Part shown: positions 27,995 to 36,448 of the stretch, in pieces | Layout: each line of letters starts with the position of its first letter | How positions within the stretch are numbered: the first letter of the stretch is position 1 | Assembly (NCBI RefSeq): GCF_046736345.1 | Contig: NZ_CP157210.1 | Location: 1,612,001-1,676,000 of the forward strand | Reading direction: 5' to 3' | Origin: Hyphococcus formosus | GTDB lineage: Bacteria > Pseudomonadota > Alphaproteobacteria > Caulobacterales > Parvularculaceae | Length of the DNA: 64,000 nt | Program-made: the position numbers and the translations under genes | Notes under the pieces: generated by a model | Told to the model about the DNA's origin: nothing | Seen by the model: only the letters and a program-made list of their open reading frames with translations | The model's database searches: none

Positions 27995-29554
27995 ATGCGC
28001 ACCTTCGAATTGTGGCCGCCTCAATCTACGCCGGTCTTTCGCTATTTAAATAGCGCTACTCGCGATTCAATGAGTATTGATATTTCCGTCGCCGATAAAA
28101 ATGCGGAGATATTCCCCGAAGGGATTGATTCAAACACCGTCTCGAAAAAATTCGTTCATGTCGCATTACAATTTACGGAATCTCAAACACAAAAAACAGC
28201 GGAGAAACTCTATTGCACTCTTTGTGCAAATCATTTCCGTAAGGAAATTGTCGAGAAAATCGCAACACAAATCCTCAAAGTGGAGGAAAGGCTTGCGACT
28301 CTGTCAGAGTTCTTGACGACAATAGTACCTTCGTCGCCACATTGGGTCGCTGTCAGTAATTCGTTAAAACTCCTTAGAAGCTTGGAATCCCTACCGGATG
28401 ATGGTCAGATCATTTTCCTTGCACGGAGCTCCCATGACATCCAATTCATACAGGATGTACCCTCAATTCCATCGCACAAAGAATTAGAAAACGACGGTCT
28501 CGTTTTTTCGTTGGCGAAGGCCGGTTGCTGGGAAGCACATGAGGAAATCATCGACGGCCTTACATCAGAATGCCCAGACCCTGTAAAAGAATGGGTGCTG
28601 CGGCACGGATATGAATCCGTTTCAACTTCCGAAGTATTCGGCGAGAACACCTCTGAATATATATCTTATATTCAAAACCTAATCGAGAATGTTGATATGC
28701 GCGGTGCGGTTCGCATGCCATTTATCGACAATGATTTAGCCGTCGGCATACTTCATTTCATGTCAAATATAGCATCCGAAGCTGCCACAGGGGTGGTATG
28801 GTCAGACCCAGAATTATTTGCATGCGAGACAGATATTTTATTCCGCCTAATTGATCATTTGGAAGGACGCGAATTAGACACTTCCGCGCTTAATTCATTG
28901 GCGCATATCTACGAAGAGTTGCTTTCGCCAGATCGCGGCAAAATAATTCTCCGTTCGCACGAACATGACCTCGACCTCACAATGAAAATATTGGCCATTT
29001 TCGACTTTGAACCCAATCGAATCAAAATTGATGCTGCGCTTTCTTCCACGCAGTCTCCCGGCTTCATAGAAGCACTCGCAGTCGCGGTGAAAATTCGTGG
29101 GTATTCTAAATTTGATACTTTACTAGAAACGCTTAAAGCCGACTTCCCACAACGCAATTCTACGCCCATTCGAACCGGCCTCATTGCGCAGCTCGCCGAC
29201 AGCATTCGAAAAAGAAATGAGGCGGAACGAGCCAGCCAATGGTGCATCAACTACTTCCAAATTCACAATGATGGATATAGCGCTTTTTCGCGTGAGCCCG
29301 ATTTTGGCCAGTTTGTCAGCATCTTGCTGCAGGTCAATGCGCGTTATTCCGGTGTTGCGCCACCATTGGTGCTCGCCGGCCTGAACAATATCGTTGCCAC
29401 GCGCGCCGCCGCAAATCTATTGCTCGAGTGGGAGGGGAAAGACCATCCCGAAGGTGTGAGCCTATTTATCGAAAACACTATCAATGACCATAAAATGATC
29501 GTTGATAAGCTAAGATCGATAAAGGGAATACGAACCAAAACCGTTCTGCACTAG
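27995..29554 (+). CDS. Unrecognised 519-aa protein
   Basis: No family was recognised. The ATG at 27995 (MRTFELWPPQ) has AAGGG about 9 bases upstream; the open frame reaches 27923 but without a ribosome-binding site. There is no signal peptide or clear membrane segment. The protein is mostly helical by composition, with repeated leucine-rich amphipathic stretches (for example LSEFLTTIVPSS, LIDHLEGRELDTSALNSLAHIYEELL), and could be an alpha-solenoid. A CxxC pair occurs near residue 75 (CTLC). Base composition is more AT-rich than its neighbours. It is convergent with parC and divergent from the MocR gene. Confidence 0.7.
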   Translation: MRTFELWPPQSTPVFRYLNSATRDSMSIDISVADKNAEIFPEGIDSNTVSKKFVHVALQFTESQTQKTAEKLYCTLCANHFRKEIVEKIATQILKVEERLATLSEFLTTIVPSSPHWVAVSNSLKLLRSLESLPDDGQIIFLARSSHDIQFIQDVPSIPSHKELENDGLVFSLAKAGCWEAHEEIIDGLTSECPDPVKEWVLRHGYESVSTSEVFGENTSEYISYIQNLIENVDMRGAVRMPFIDNDLAVGILHFMSNIASEAATGVVWSDPELFACETDILFRLIDHLEGRELDTSALNSLAHIYEELLSPDRGKIILRSHEHDLDLTMKILAIFDFEPNRIKIDAALSSTQSPGFIEALAVAVKIRGYSKFDTLLETLKADFPQRNSTPIRTGLIAQLADSIRKRNEAERASQWCINYFQIHNDGYSAFSREPDFGQFVSILLQVNARYSGVAPPLVLAGLNNIVATRAAANLLLEWEGKDHPEGVSLFIENTINDHKMIVDKLRSIKGIRTKTVLH

Positions 29555-29593
29555 CGTAGCGACGCAAAACGTATCGATCGCCAAACCTACCGA

Positions 29594-31870
29594 TTAATCA
29601 GCACCGAACTTTTTCGACGTCGGGAACCCTTTGGGTGCAATACGGCCCGCTTGAGCGCGCTTGCCAACATAGGTTTTCCAATCGTCTACAGTTTGCGTCC
29701 GACCAGAACGATCAGTCCACGTCAGCCCCTCTTTTTTCTGGAATATCTTTGCGTCAGAGAGACCGCCGCCTTGGTATTTCTGCAATACAACTCCCTTACC
29801 GCGGCTCATCTCCGGTAATTCGCTCGCTTCAAACACCAAGAATTTCTTATTCTCGCCAACCACGGCCAACATATCATTATTGCCGATTTTCGCCGGAGCC
29901 GGTCTGCACACTGCCGCTTCCGCGCCTGACGGAACATTCAAAACCTGCTTTCCCTTACGGGTATTCGATAGGCATTCATCCTCTGGCGCGACAAATCCGT
30001 GCCCCGACGAAGACGCCAACAAAAATTTCCGGCCGCCCTTATAAATAAACGCCGATACAATAGCATCGTCATTTCCCATATCCACCATCAGGCGAATTGG
30101 CTCACCATGTCCACGCCCGCCAGGCAAGCCCGAAACATCAAGCGCATAAAACTTTCCATTTGTCGCAAACAACATAAGCTTATCAGTGGTTTGCGCATGG
30201 ACGACATATTGCTGTCGATCGCCTTCCTTATATTTTACGGATTTAAGATCTTCTAGATGACCTTTCATCGTCCTTACCCATCCCTTTTCGGATATGACGA
30301 TGGTGACCGGTTCTTTTTCTACCAAAACAGAAAGGTCGATGTCTTCGAGAACGGGAGCATCCGCAATTTCGGTACGGCGACGGCCCAGTTCGGATTTAGG
30401 GTCGAATATCTTACGAACGTCTTTTAGTTCCGTACTAATTTTCGCCCATTGTGCATCATCTGATTTCAACAGGGCTTTAAGTTCTTTTTGTTCCTGTTTG
30501 AGTGCTTTATGTTCGGTTTTAATCTCGATTTCTTCGAGCTTGCGCAATGACCGCAGACGCATATTTAGGATGGCTTCGGTCTGCGTTTCGGTCAGCTTGA
30601 AAGCCTTCATCAATTCGGCTTTCGGATCGTCCTCATAGCGGATGATCCGAATAACTTCATCAATATTGAGATACGCAATCAGAAAACCATCAAGAATTTC
30701 CAATCGCTTAGCGATCTTATCCAGCCTGAACTCGGAACGGCGGCGAAGAACGTCTTTTCGGTGATCAAGGTAGGCCTGCAAAACGTCGCGCAAGCCCATA
30801 ACGCGCGGCGCACCATCAGCACCAAGAACGTTCATATTCAACGATGCGCGCGATTCTAGGTCAGTCACCTTGAAAAGGCTTTCCATCAACGCGGCTGGGT
30901 CGATTGATCCCGATTTCGGCTCAAGAATAAGACGAATGTCCTCCGCGCTCTCATCACGAATGTCCGCCAATATCGGCAGTTTTTTCGCGTGCATGAGTTC
31001 GGCGACTTTTTCGATCAATTTCGATTTTTGAACCTGGAATGGAATTTCGGTGACAACGATCTGATAACGACCACGCCCGAGATCTTCGGTTTCCCACCGC
31101 GCTCTTACCCGGAAACTTCCTCGCCCCGTTGCGTAGGCTTCTTCCATCGATGCGGCGTCTTCTACACAAACACCGCCTGTGGGAAAGTCAGGCCCCTTCA
31201 CATGTTTTAGCAGCGTTTCGGTTCGCGCATTCGGTGATTTAATTAGGTGCAATGAAGCATCGATTAGTTCCGCCGGATTATGTGGCGGGATCGAAGTCGC
31301 CATCCCCACCGCGATACCGTTCGCACCATTTGCTAAAAGGTTAGGAAATGCGGCGGGCAGAACGACGGGTTCTTTCCCCTCACCGTCATAGGTCTCGCGA
31401 AAATCGACTGTATCTTCATCAATACCATCAAGCAGCAGCTGCGCCGCCGCCGTAAGTCGACTTTCCGTGTAACGCATCGCGGCCGCATTATCGCCGTCGA
31501 TATTACCGAAATTTCCCTGACCATCGACCAATGGCACGCGAACCGAGTAATCCTGCGCCAATCGGACCATCGCATCGTAAATTGCGCTGTCACCATGAGG
31601 GTGGAAATTACCCATCACCTCGCCGACGACTTTGGCCGACTTTTTGAATCCACCCGAGGGGCTCAGCTTCATCTGGCGCATCGCGTAAAGAATGCGGCGA
31701 TGGACTGGCTTCAGCCCATCTCGCACGTCCGGCAGCGCACGGGACGTAATCGTAGACAGCGCATACGCCAAATAGCGTTGCGACAATGCCTCATCAAATG
31801 GCTCCAGAAAAATATCTTCTGGCTTCGTGGGCTTCTTCGTTTTCGCGGTTTTGGTCTTCGATCTTTTCAT
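29594..31870 (-). CDS. parC: DNA topoisomerase IV subunit A
   Basis: 758-aa type IIA topoisomerase subunit that decatenates daughter chromosomes with ParE. The N-terminal RYLAYALSTITSRALPDVRDGLKPVHRRILYAM region includes the quinolone-resistance-type helix, and the catalytic Tyr lies in AMRYTESRL (about residue 133). A coiled-coil/tower region (about 400-480) is followed by a short beta-propeller with repeated blades. Length and the lack of a GyrA box favour ParC over GyrA. No parE is in the window. Confidence 0.93.
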   Translation of the reverse strand: MKRSKTKTAKTKKPTKPEDIFLEPFDEALSQRYLAYALSTITSRALPDVRDGLKPVHRRILYAMRQMKLSPSGGFKKSAKVVGEVMGNFHPHGDSAIYDAMVRLAQDYSVRVPLVDGQGNFGNIDGDNAAAMRYTESRLTAAAQLLLDGIDEDTVDFRETYDGEGKEPVVLPAAFPNLLANGANGIAVGMATSIPPHNPAELIDASLHLIKSPNARTETLLKHVKGPDFPTGGVCVEDAASMEEAYATGRGSFRVRARWETEDLGRGRYQIVVTEIPFQVQKSKLIEKVAELMHAKKLPILADIRDESAEDIRLILEPKSGSIDPAALMESLFKVTDLESRASLNMNVLGADGAPRVMGLRDVLQAYLDHRKDVLRRRSEFRLDKIAKRLEILDGFLIAYLNIDEVIRIIRYEDDPKAELMKAFKLTETQTEAILNMRLRSLRKLEEIEIKTEHKALKQEQKELKALLKSDDAQWAKISTELKDVRKIFDPKSELGRRRTEIADAPVLEDIDLSVLVEKEPVTIVISEKGWVRTMKGHLEDLKSVKYKEGDRQQYVVHAQTTDKLMLFATNGKFYALDVSGLPGGRGHGEPIRLMVDMGNDDAIVSAFIYKGGRKFLLASSSGHGFVAPEDECLSNTRKGKQVLNVPSGAEAAVCRPAPAKIGNNDMLAVVGENKKFLVFEASELPEMSRGKGVVLQKYQGGGLSDAKIFQKKEGLTWTDRSGRTQTVDDWKTYVGKRAQAGRIAPKGFPTSKKFGAD

Positions 31871-32027
31871 ACGCTACGCCATAGCAGAGTCTTCGGCCTT
31901 CGCCAGCCTGTGGAAAACATCAAATTTCCCAAATTACGCAAGAAATCCCCTCTGGTTGGCAAGGAAGGCGGATTCGCTAGAATTCCGATCTACTGAACCG
32001 GGTCAATTTTTGGCTGAAGGGCCGTCG

Positions 32028-32699
32028 ATGCTTGCTGATCTTTTCGCCTTTTTAGGCCTGTTTTTCGACCTCGCTTGGTCGGCAATGTGGTTTGGCACCT
32101 CCGCATTCGTGCGCGCGGCACTGTCGTCGGAGGCCCGAAATACCGCGTTATTAATTGCCTTCTTAGCCGGTGTTTCGGAAATGACCGGCCAAAGCGTGAT
32201 CCTCGTGATTAATCGGGTTCCCCTTTACCGCTTTCTGGCAAGCCTCGCCTTTACCGGGGTCACCTACATCGTGACGGCCATCATTTGGGCTTTAGCGACG
32301 ATTATAGTCGCACCACTAACCCGGATCGGCACATTGGCACCATCGGAAATAGCCGCCGCCATCGGCATCATTGCACTGTCGTTTTCCCCTCGGCTTTTCG
32401 CATTTCTCTCCCTAGCGCCATATTTCGGGGTCGCTTTAGCAAACTTTCTCGAAGCGTGGGCCATGGCGCTCGTCGTTTTTGGTTTGCATGTGGCGCTTGA
32501 TATGCCGGTCGGTGCCGCGCTCTTTTGTGGGTCAATAGGCTGGCTTTTATCCTATGGGCTGCGCACCTATCTTGGGCACCTCCTTGCTCGTCCGCTTGGC
32601 CGACTTCGCGTCCTGATCTCTGGCTCAGCCCTAGACCGCACACCCGCAAAAATACTCGACGATCTGGCGAAACGCATAAACCCAGAGCGACACTCATGA
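32028..32699 (+). CDS. Polytopic membrane protein, possibly Yip1-like
   Basis: 223 aa with about five hydrophobic segments (residues 1-30, 60-95, 100-125, 130-165 and 165-190) and a basic C-terminal tail. The ATG at 32028 follows GAAGGG; the longer open frame overlaps the start of parC on the other strand and is not credible. The last codon overlaps the next gene (TCATGA), so it is co-translated with the hydrolase. The Yip1-like assignment rests only on the general pattern of helices, and function is unknown. Confidence 0.7.
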   Translation: MLADLFAFLGLFFDLAWSAMWFGTSAFVRAALSSEARNTALLIAFLAGVSEMTGQSVILVINRVPLYRFLASLAFTGVTYIVTAIIWALATIIVAPLTRIGTLAPSEIAAAIGIIALSFSPRLFAFLSLAPYFGVALANFLEAWAMALVVFGLHVALDMPVGAALFCGSIGWLLSYGLRTYLGHLLARPLGRLRVLISGSALDRTPAKILDDLAKRINPERHS

Positions 32700-33625
32700 T
32701 TTCAAGCATCTTATTGGTGGCGCTGGGTTTTGGATTTTTCGCGCTCATTATTACCGCGGCCCTCTCCCCATTGGAAACGCTTAGTTGGTGGGCCGGGTGG
32801 ACCGAAGCGGAACTTGATGATCTAAAACCTATTAAAAAACGAGACGAAGACTCTGGACGACAATATGTCGTTTATCTTTCGGGTGTGGCATCGCTTTCCG
32901 GAAATTTCCTTTTACCTAGGGAGCGCGCTTTCATCCGACGGCTGAGAAAATCGGTCCCCGATACGGTCATCATAAGCGATATTTTTCCTTATTCACCGCA
33001 GGGACTTCCCCTATTGGAATCACCGCGCCTGTTCGACCAAATCTGGCGACGCGTGCAAAAATTGAAACTCGACGGCCGTCAATCGATTTTGTCGGCGCTT
33101 ATCAATCTAAGAAATATTTTCCAAGTGATGGTATCTGCCGATCACCGCTACGGACCAATTTTCAACCAAGGTGCGGCCTCGGTCATCGAAGATGCGCTCA
33201 TTAAAGCTGGTTATCCAATTAAGGGCGGGCCGCCGATTACAATCATCGGCTATAGTGGCGGCGCACAGGTCGCTGTGGGGGCAACGTCGTTTCTCACTGC
33301 ACGATTTTCCGCGCCTGTACGCGTTATTTCGCTAGGTGGCGTAATCGCGTCTGATCCGGGCCTGCAATATGTTTCGAAGCTTCATCATATCATCGGCGAT
33401 GGGGATAACATCCAGAAATTCGGCGCAATCATGTTTCCTGAAAGGTGGTCAATCGTGCCGCATTCGAACTGGAATATCGCAAAACATGACGGGCGGATAA
33501 AGAAATACATCCTGCCCGATATGGTTCACGCTGGTATCAATGGATATTTTGGGCGACCCACGCGAAACGGGATTTCAAACGCGGACCGACTCGTTAAACT
33601 CGTCTCGAATATTCTCGAAACTTGA
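32696..33625 (+). CDS. Membrane-anchored alpha/beta hydrolase-like protein
   Basis: 309 aa with one N-terminal membrane segment (residues 3-23) and a soluble domain after it. The nucleophile elbow is IIGYSGGAQ (Ser187) and a late histidine in DMVHAG (His278) fits a hydrolase triad; the acid is less clear (Asp235 or Asp237 in GDGDN). It overlaps the upstream membrane-protein gene by 4 bases, making a two-gene operon. It ends 2 bases before fliG, which is convergent. Substrate unknown. Confidence 0.7.
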   Translation: MISSILLVALGFGFFALIITAALSPLETLSWWAGWTEAELDDLKPIKKRDEDSGRQYVVYLSGVASLSGNFLLPRERAFIRRLRKSVPDTVIISDIFPYSPQGLPLLESPRLFDQIWRRVQKLKLDGRQSILSALINLRNIFQVMVSADHRYGPIFNQGAASVIEDALIKAGYPIKGGPPITIIGYSGGAQVAVGATSFLTARFSAPVRVISLGGVIASDPGLQYVSKLHHIIGDGDNIQKFGAIMFPERWSIVPHSNWNIAKHDGRIKKYILPDMVHAGINGYFGRPTRNGISNADRLVKLVSNILET

Positions 33626-33627
33626 GT

Positions 33628-34722
33628 TTACCCCTCCGCAGCTGGCGCATTTTCGTCCTCGACAATTGCGGTCAACTTAAACTCGCCTTGCGAAACCAAT
33701 GTGCGAACGATGGAAGTAACCTGACGTTGTGCCGCTTCGCCATCTGCCTCGGAAGGCGCATCCATTTCCGCCAACTCTTCGCGATATTGCTCGACCATTC
33801 GTTTAGAAATATTGGCAAACAGAAACTCTACCGTTTCCGGTGCGTTCGTTTCACCGTGTTTGATCGCTGTCAACAATGTCTCTCGCTCCAGATCACGCAA
33901 AACAGTTGGTGCACCGGCGGCTGGCAATCTTGTATGTAGCTCCTCGAATGTCAAAACCGATTTGCGCACCTCTGAGCCAACTTCCGGATCGACATCCTGT
34001 AGGTGCGCAAGAAACGCATCACGCTTGGTGGCAGGCAAGAAGTTTATAATCTCACCAACCACAGCACCGGCATTCCCTGCTGAACTTGCCCCCTCTTCTT
34101 CGTCGCCCGTACCGCCAACAGGTTTGAGAAGGTCTTCTTCCAATACGTTTGCAATCGCATCAAGCGCCTCTGCCGAAGGCGGCTGTTTCCGCGCAAGCTC
34201 CAACAGAATTTTCTTGGCGTAATCCCCCTCAGTGTGATCAAGGACTCTGGCGGTTTTTTCAAAGCTCAGTTTTGAAAGAATTGTAGCGGCTACGGGCAAT
34301 CTTTGGGCCTGAACGTATTCGGCAACCGTTTTATCTTCAACACGTTCGATCCGTACCCATACAGCCTGCGTGCCACCGCCTGCAAGTTCCGATAAAATCC
34401 GATTCGCGCGCTCTTCTTCGGTCATCATACCCAGAACGCGCCGTGCCTCGTCCACACCGCCCGCGAGGTCTTGATCTGTTTTGTTGACCTCCGAAAGAAA
34501 CTCCTCAGCAATCGCCTGAAGGAGTTGCGGTGATACGGATTTTAGCTCGGAAAACGCCTTTGCAAAAGCGCGCAATTGCGCATCGCTAATGTCGTCGACG
34601 ATTTCTGCCGCTGTCTCCGCACTTAACGAGGCTAGAATGATGGCCGCTTTATGCGTCTTCGTGAACCAAGTCTCAACATGGCCTTCTTGACGGGATTCAG
34701 TTTTTTGAAGTGACGTCGCCAT
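33628..34722 (-). CDS. fliG: Flagellar motor switch protein FliG (divergent)
   Basis: 364 aa. FliG couples the rotor to the MS-ring and receives torque from MotA. The N-domain (KAAIILASLSAETAAEIVDDI), middle domain and C-domain (FEELHTRLPAAGAPTVLRDLERETLLTAIKHG, positions 259-290, split by reading) are all recognisable. The usual EHPQ motif is replaced by QRLP (140-143), and the torque-helix DDRSIQ region by PAAGAP (267-272). An acidic/Gly linker (GGTGDEEEGASSAG) interrupts the middle. The start ATG overlaps the fliP stop as TGATG. It is the last gene of fliF-fliH-fliN-fliP-fliG. Confidence 0.88.
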   Translation of the reverse strand: MATSLQKTESRQEGHVETWFTKTHKAAIILASLSAETAAEIVDDISDAQLRAFAKAFSELKSVSPQLLQAIAEEFLSEVNKTDQDLAGGVDEARRVLGMMTEEERANRILSELAGGGTQAVWVRIERVEDKTVAEYVQAQRLPVAATILSKLSFEKTARVLDHTEGDYAKKILLELARKQPPSAEALDAIANVLEEDLLKPVGGTGDEEEGASSAGNAGAVVGEIINFLPATKRDAFLAHLQDVDPEVGSEVRKSVLTFEELHTRLPAAGAPTVLRDLERETLLTAIKHGETNAPETVEFLFANISKRMVEQYREELAEMDAPSEADGEAAQRQVTSIVRTLVSQGEFKLTAIVEDENAPAAEG

Positions 34723-35495
34723 CACGAATATCCTCTAACAAGTGCCCCAGACACGGCAACCCAGCCATTCGTGAGGACAAAAAACGAAACTTTAAAAGGG
34801 AGGGAAACGATTGCTGGCGGCACCATCATCATACCCATCGCCATCAAAATAGATGCGACCAGCAGATCAATGACGAGGAATGGCAGCAGCACTATAAAAC
34901 CAATTTCAAAAGCCCGTTGGATTTCGGACAAAACAAATGCCGGAACAAGCAATGACAAAGGAGTGGAACCATCGACAGGCTGAGCTGTCTCTATTGGTCG
35001 GGCGTCACGTAAAATATCCACAGCACCCGGGTCTACTCGAGCGTCCATAAAGAGCCGAAAAGGCTGCATAATTTCTTTAAAGGCAACTTCTTCGCTAAGC
35101 GTCCCATTCAATAATGGTTCTACGCCAGCAACCCAAGCCTCTTTGAAAACCGGTTCCATGACAAAATAGGTCAGGAAAATCGCGACACTGACAATAAGCA
35201 TGTTTGGCGGTGCCTGTTGCAAACCAACGCCCTGACGCAAAATTGACAAAACGATCAACATGAATGGCAAACAAGTCACCATCATCGCAATTCCCGGTGC
35301 GAGACTAAGGACCGTCACCAAAACGAAAGTTTGAATTATTCGCTTCGATAGGCCGCCTGCTTCTGCAACGGCGTCGTCAAACGCTTCACCAATTTCCGGT
35401 GCATCAGTCGGTGCAATTTCCTGCGCATTTGCAATGCCAGTCATGGCAATGAGCACAAGGATAGTGAGCGACAATAGTAGGCGAAAGCGTTTCAT
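34722..35495 (-). CDS. fliP: Flagellar export gate protein FliP
   Basis: 257 aa, inner-membrane core of the flagellar type III export gate. A cleavable signal peptide (to about residue 24, ANAQ) is typical of FliP. Family blocks are MLIVLSILRQGVGLQQAPPN and MGMMMVPPAIVSLPFK. It lies 24 bases after fliN and overlaps fliG. FliQ, FliR, FlhA and FlhB are encoded together about 20 kb away. Confidence 0.97.
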   Translation of the reverse strand: MKRFRLLLSLTILVLIAMTGIANAQEIAPTDAPEIGEAFDDAVAEAGGLSKRIIQTFVLVTVLSLAPGIAMMVTCLPFMLIVLSILRQGVGLQQAPPNMLIVSVAIFLTYFVMEPVFKEAWVAGVEPLLNGTLSEEVAFKEIMQPFRLFMDARVDPGAVDILRDARPIETAQPVDGSTPLSLLVPAFVLSEIQRAFEIGFIVLLPFLVIDLLVASILMAMGMMMVPPAIVSLPFKVSFFVLTNGWVAVSGALVRGYS

Positions 35496-35519
35496 TATTT
35501 TTCCTAAGGATCTCGGTCG

Positions 35520-35852
35520 CTAGTTGCCTAACCCACAAATCTCAACGAGCTTAACACCGATCCCATTTTCATTATCCGTCGCTTCAACGAGTTCGCCGCG
35601 AGCAATCAGACGCTCACCAACAAAAATATCAACTGGGTCATCGATCAATGCTTCGAGATCGATGACAGTTTCTTTTTTCAATTCCAAAAGCTGTTGTACG
35701 GTCATTTGCGCAGCGCCGACAGAAACTACGATACGAACCGGCAGCTCGAGAATATTTTTATTTTTTGCAGCACCGTCACCACTCAACATATCGGCTACCG
35801 CAGCACCAGCTTCAGTCGCCTCTTCGCTAACGATATCGTTTTCTTCACTCAT
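35520..35852 (-). CDS. fliN: Flagellar motor switch protein FliN
   Basis: 110 aa with a short acidic N-terminal tail and a single SpoA domain (LELPVRIVVSVGAAQMTVQQLLEL, then FVGERLIARGELVE). Forms the lower C-ring with FliM and docks FliH-FliI. It overlaps fliH by 4 bases (ATGA). FliM is not encoded in this window. Confidence 0.93.
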   Translation of the reverse strand: MSEENDIVSEEATEAGAAVADMLSGDGAAKNKNILELPVRIVVSVGAAQMTVQQLLELKKETVIDLEALIDDPVDIFVGERLIARGELVEATDNENGIGVKLVEICGLGN

Positions 35853-36448
35853 TGATCAGGCTCCTGTGTAGGTGTATCGGTTTCGCCCAAGGCACCGAGA
35901 ATTTCAGCAATCAAACTATCGGGGTCATGAAACAATCCGCCGCGCGCCCATTTTGCGTCTATCGACGCCGGTGAAGCGTTTTCGTCTGTGTGTAAATGCA
36001 TCAGCGGATTGTCATCGAAAATTTTGCGTTGAGTGTCGCTTAAATGTTCAATCATCGATGGATGAACATGCAGATTAATTTCAGCATGCGCCCCAAGCAC
36101 GCGCTCTTCAACAAGCGCCATGATATCCAACAGAGTGGATTTTTTCGCGAGTGTCGGCGCAATAGCAGCGAATAAGCGTTTGACGAGGGCGAGACACTCG
36201 TCACGGTATAATGCGTCTATATTTTCCATCGCCGCTTCGACATTGCGGGCGAAGGATTCTTGCACCTTGGCGAGATCAGCTGACTCTGCGGCGATCGAAG
36301 CCCGCCCTTCAGCAAATCCCGCTTTATAGGCGTCGCTCGCCCGATCGATATCGGCAGCGGTCGGTTGTTCCGTCGTCAGTGACGGAAACCGCACACCCCG
36401 GGTCGAGCTTTGCGGTAAGTTCGAGCGATTGATCGCTTTTGTACTCAT
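35849..36448 (-). CDS. fliH: Flagellar assembly protein FliH
   Basis: 199-aa negative regulator and stator of the FliI ATPase. It is recognised by position between fliF and fliN and by the FliH layout: N-terminal linker, YKAGFAEGRA motif (near residue 42), helical stalk, and C-terminal domain with HVHPSMIEHL. It starts directly after the fliF stop and ends overlapping fliN, so the three are tightly coupled. Confidence 0.85.
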   Translation of the reverse strand: MSTKAINRSNLPQSSTRGVRFPSLTTEQPTAADIDRASDAYKAGFAEGRASIAAESADLAKVQESFARNVEAAMENIDALYRDECLALVKRLFAAIAPTLAKKSTLLDIMALVEERVLGAHAEINLHVHPSMIEHLSDTQRKIFDDNPLMHLHTDENASPASIDAKWARGGLFHDPDSLIAEILGALGETDTPTQEPDQ

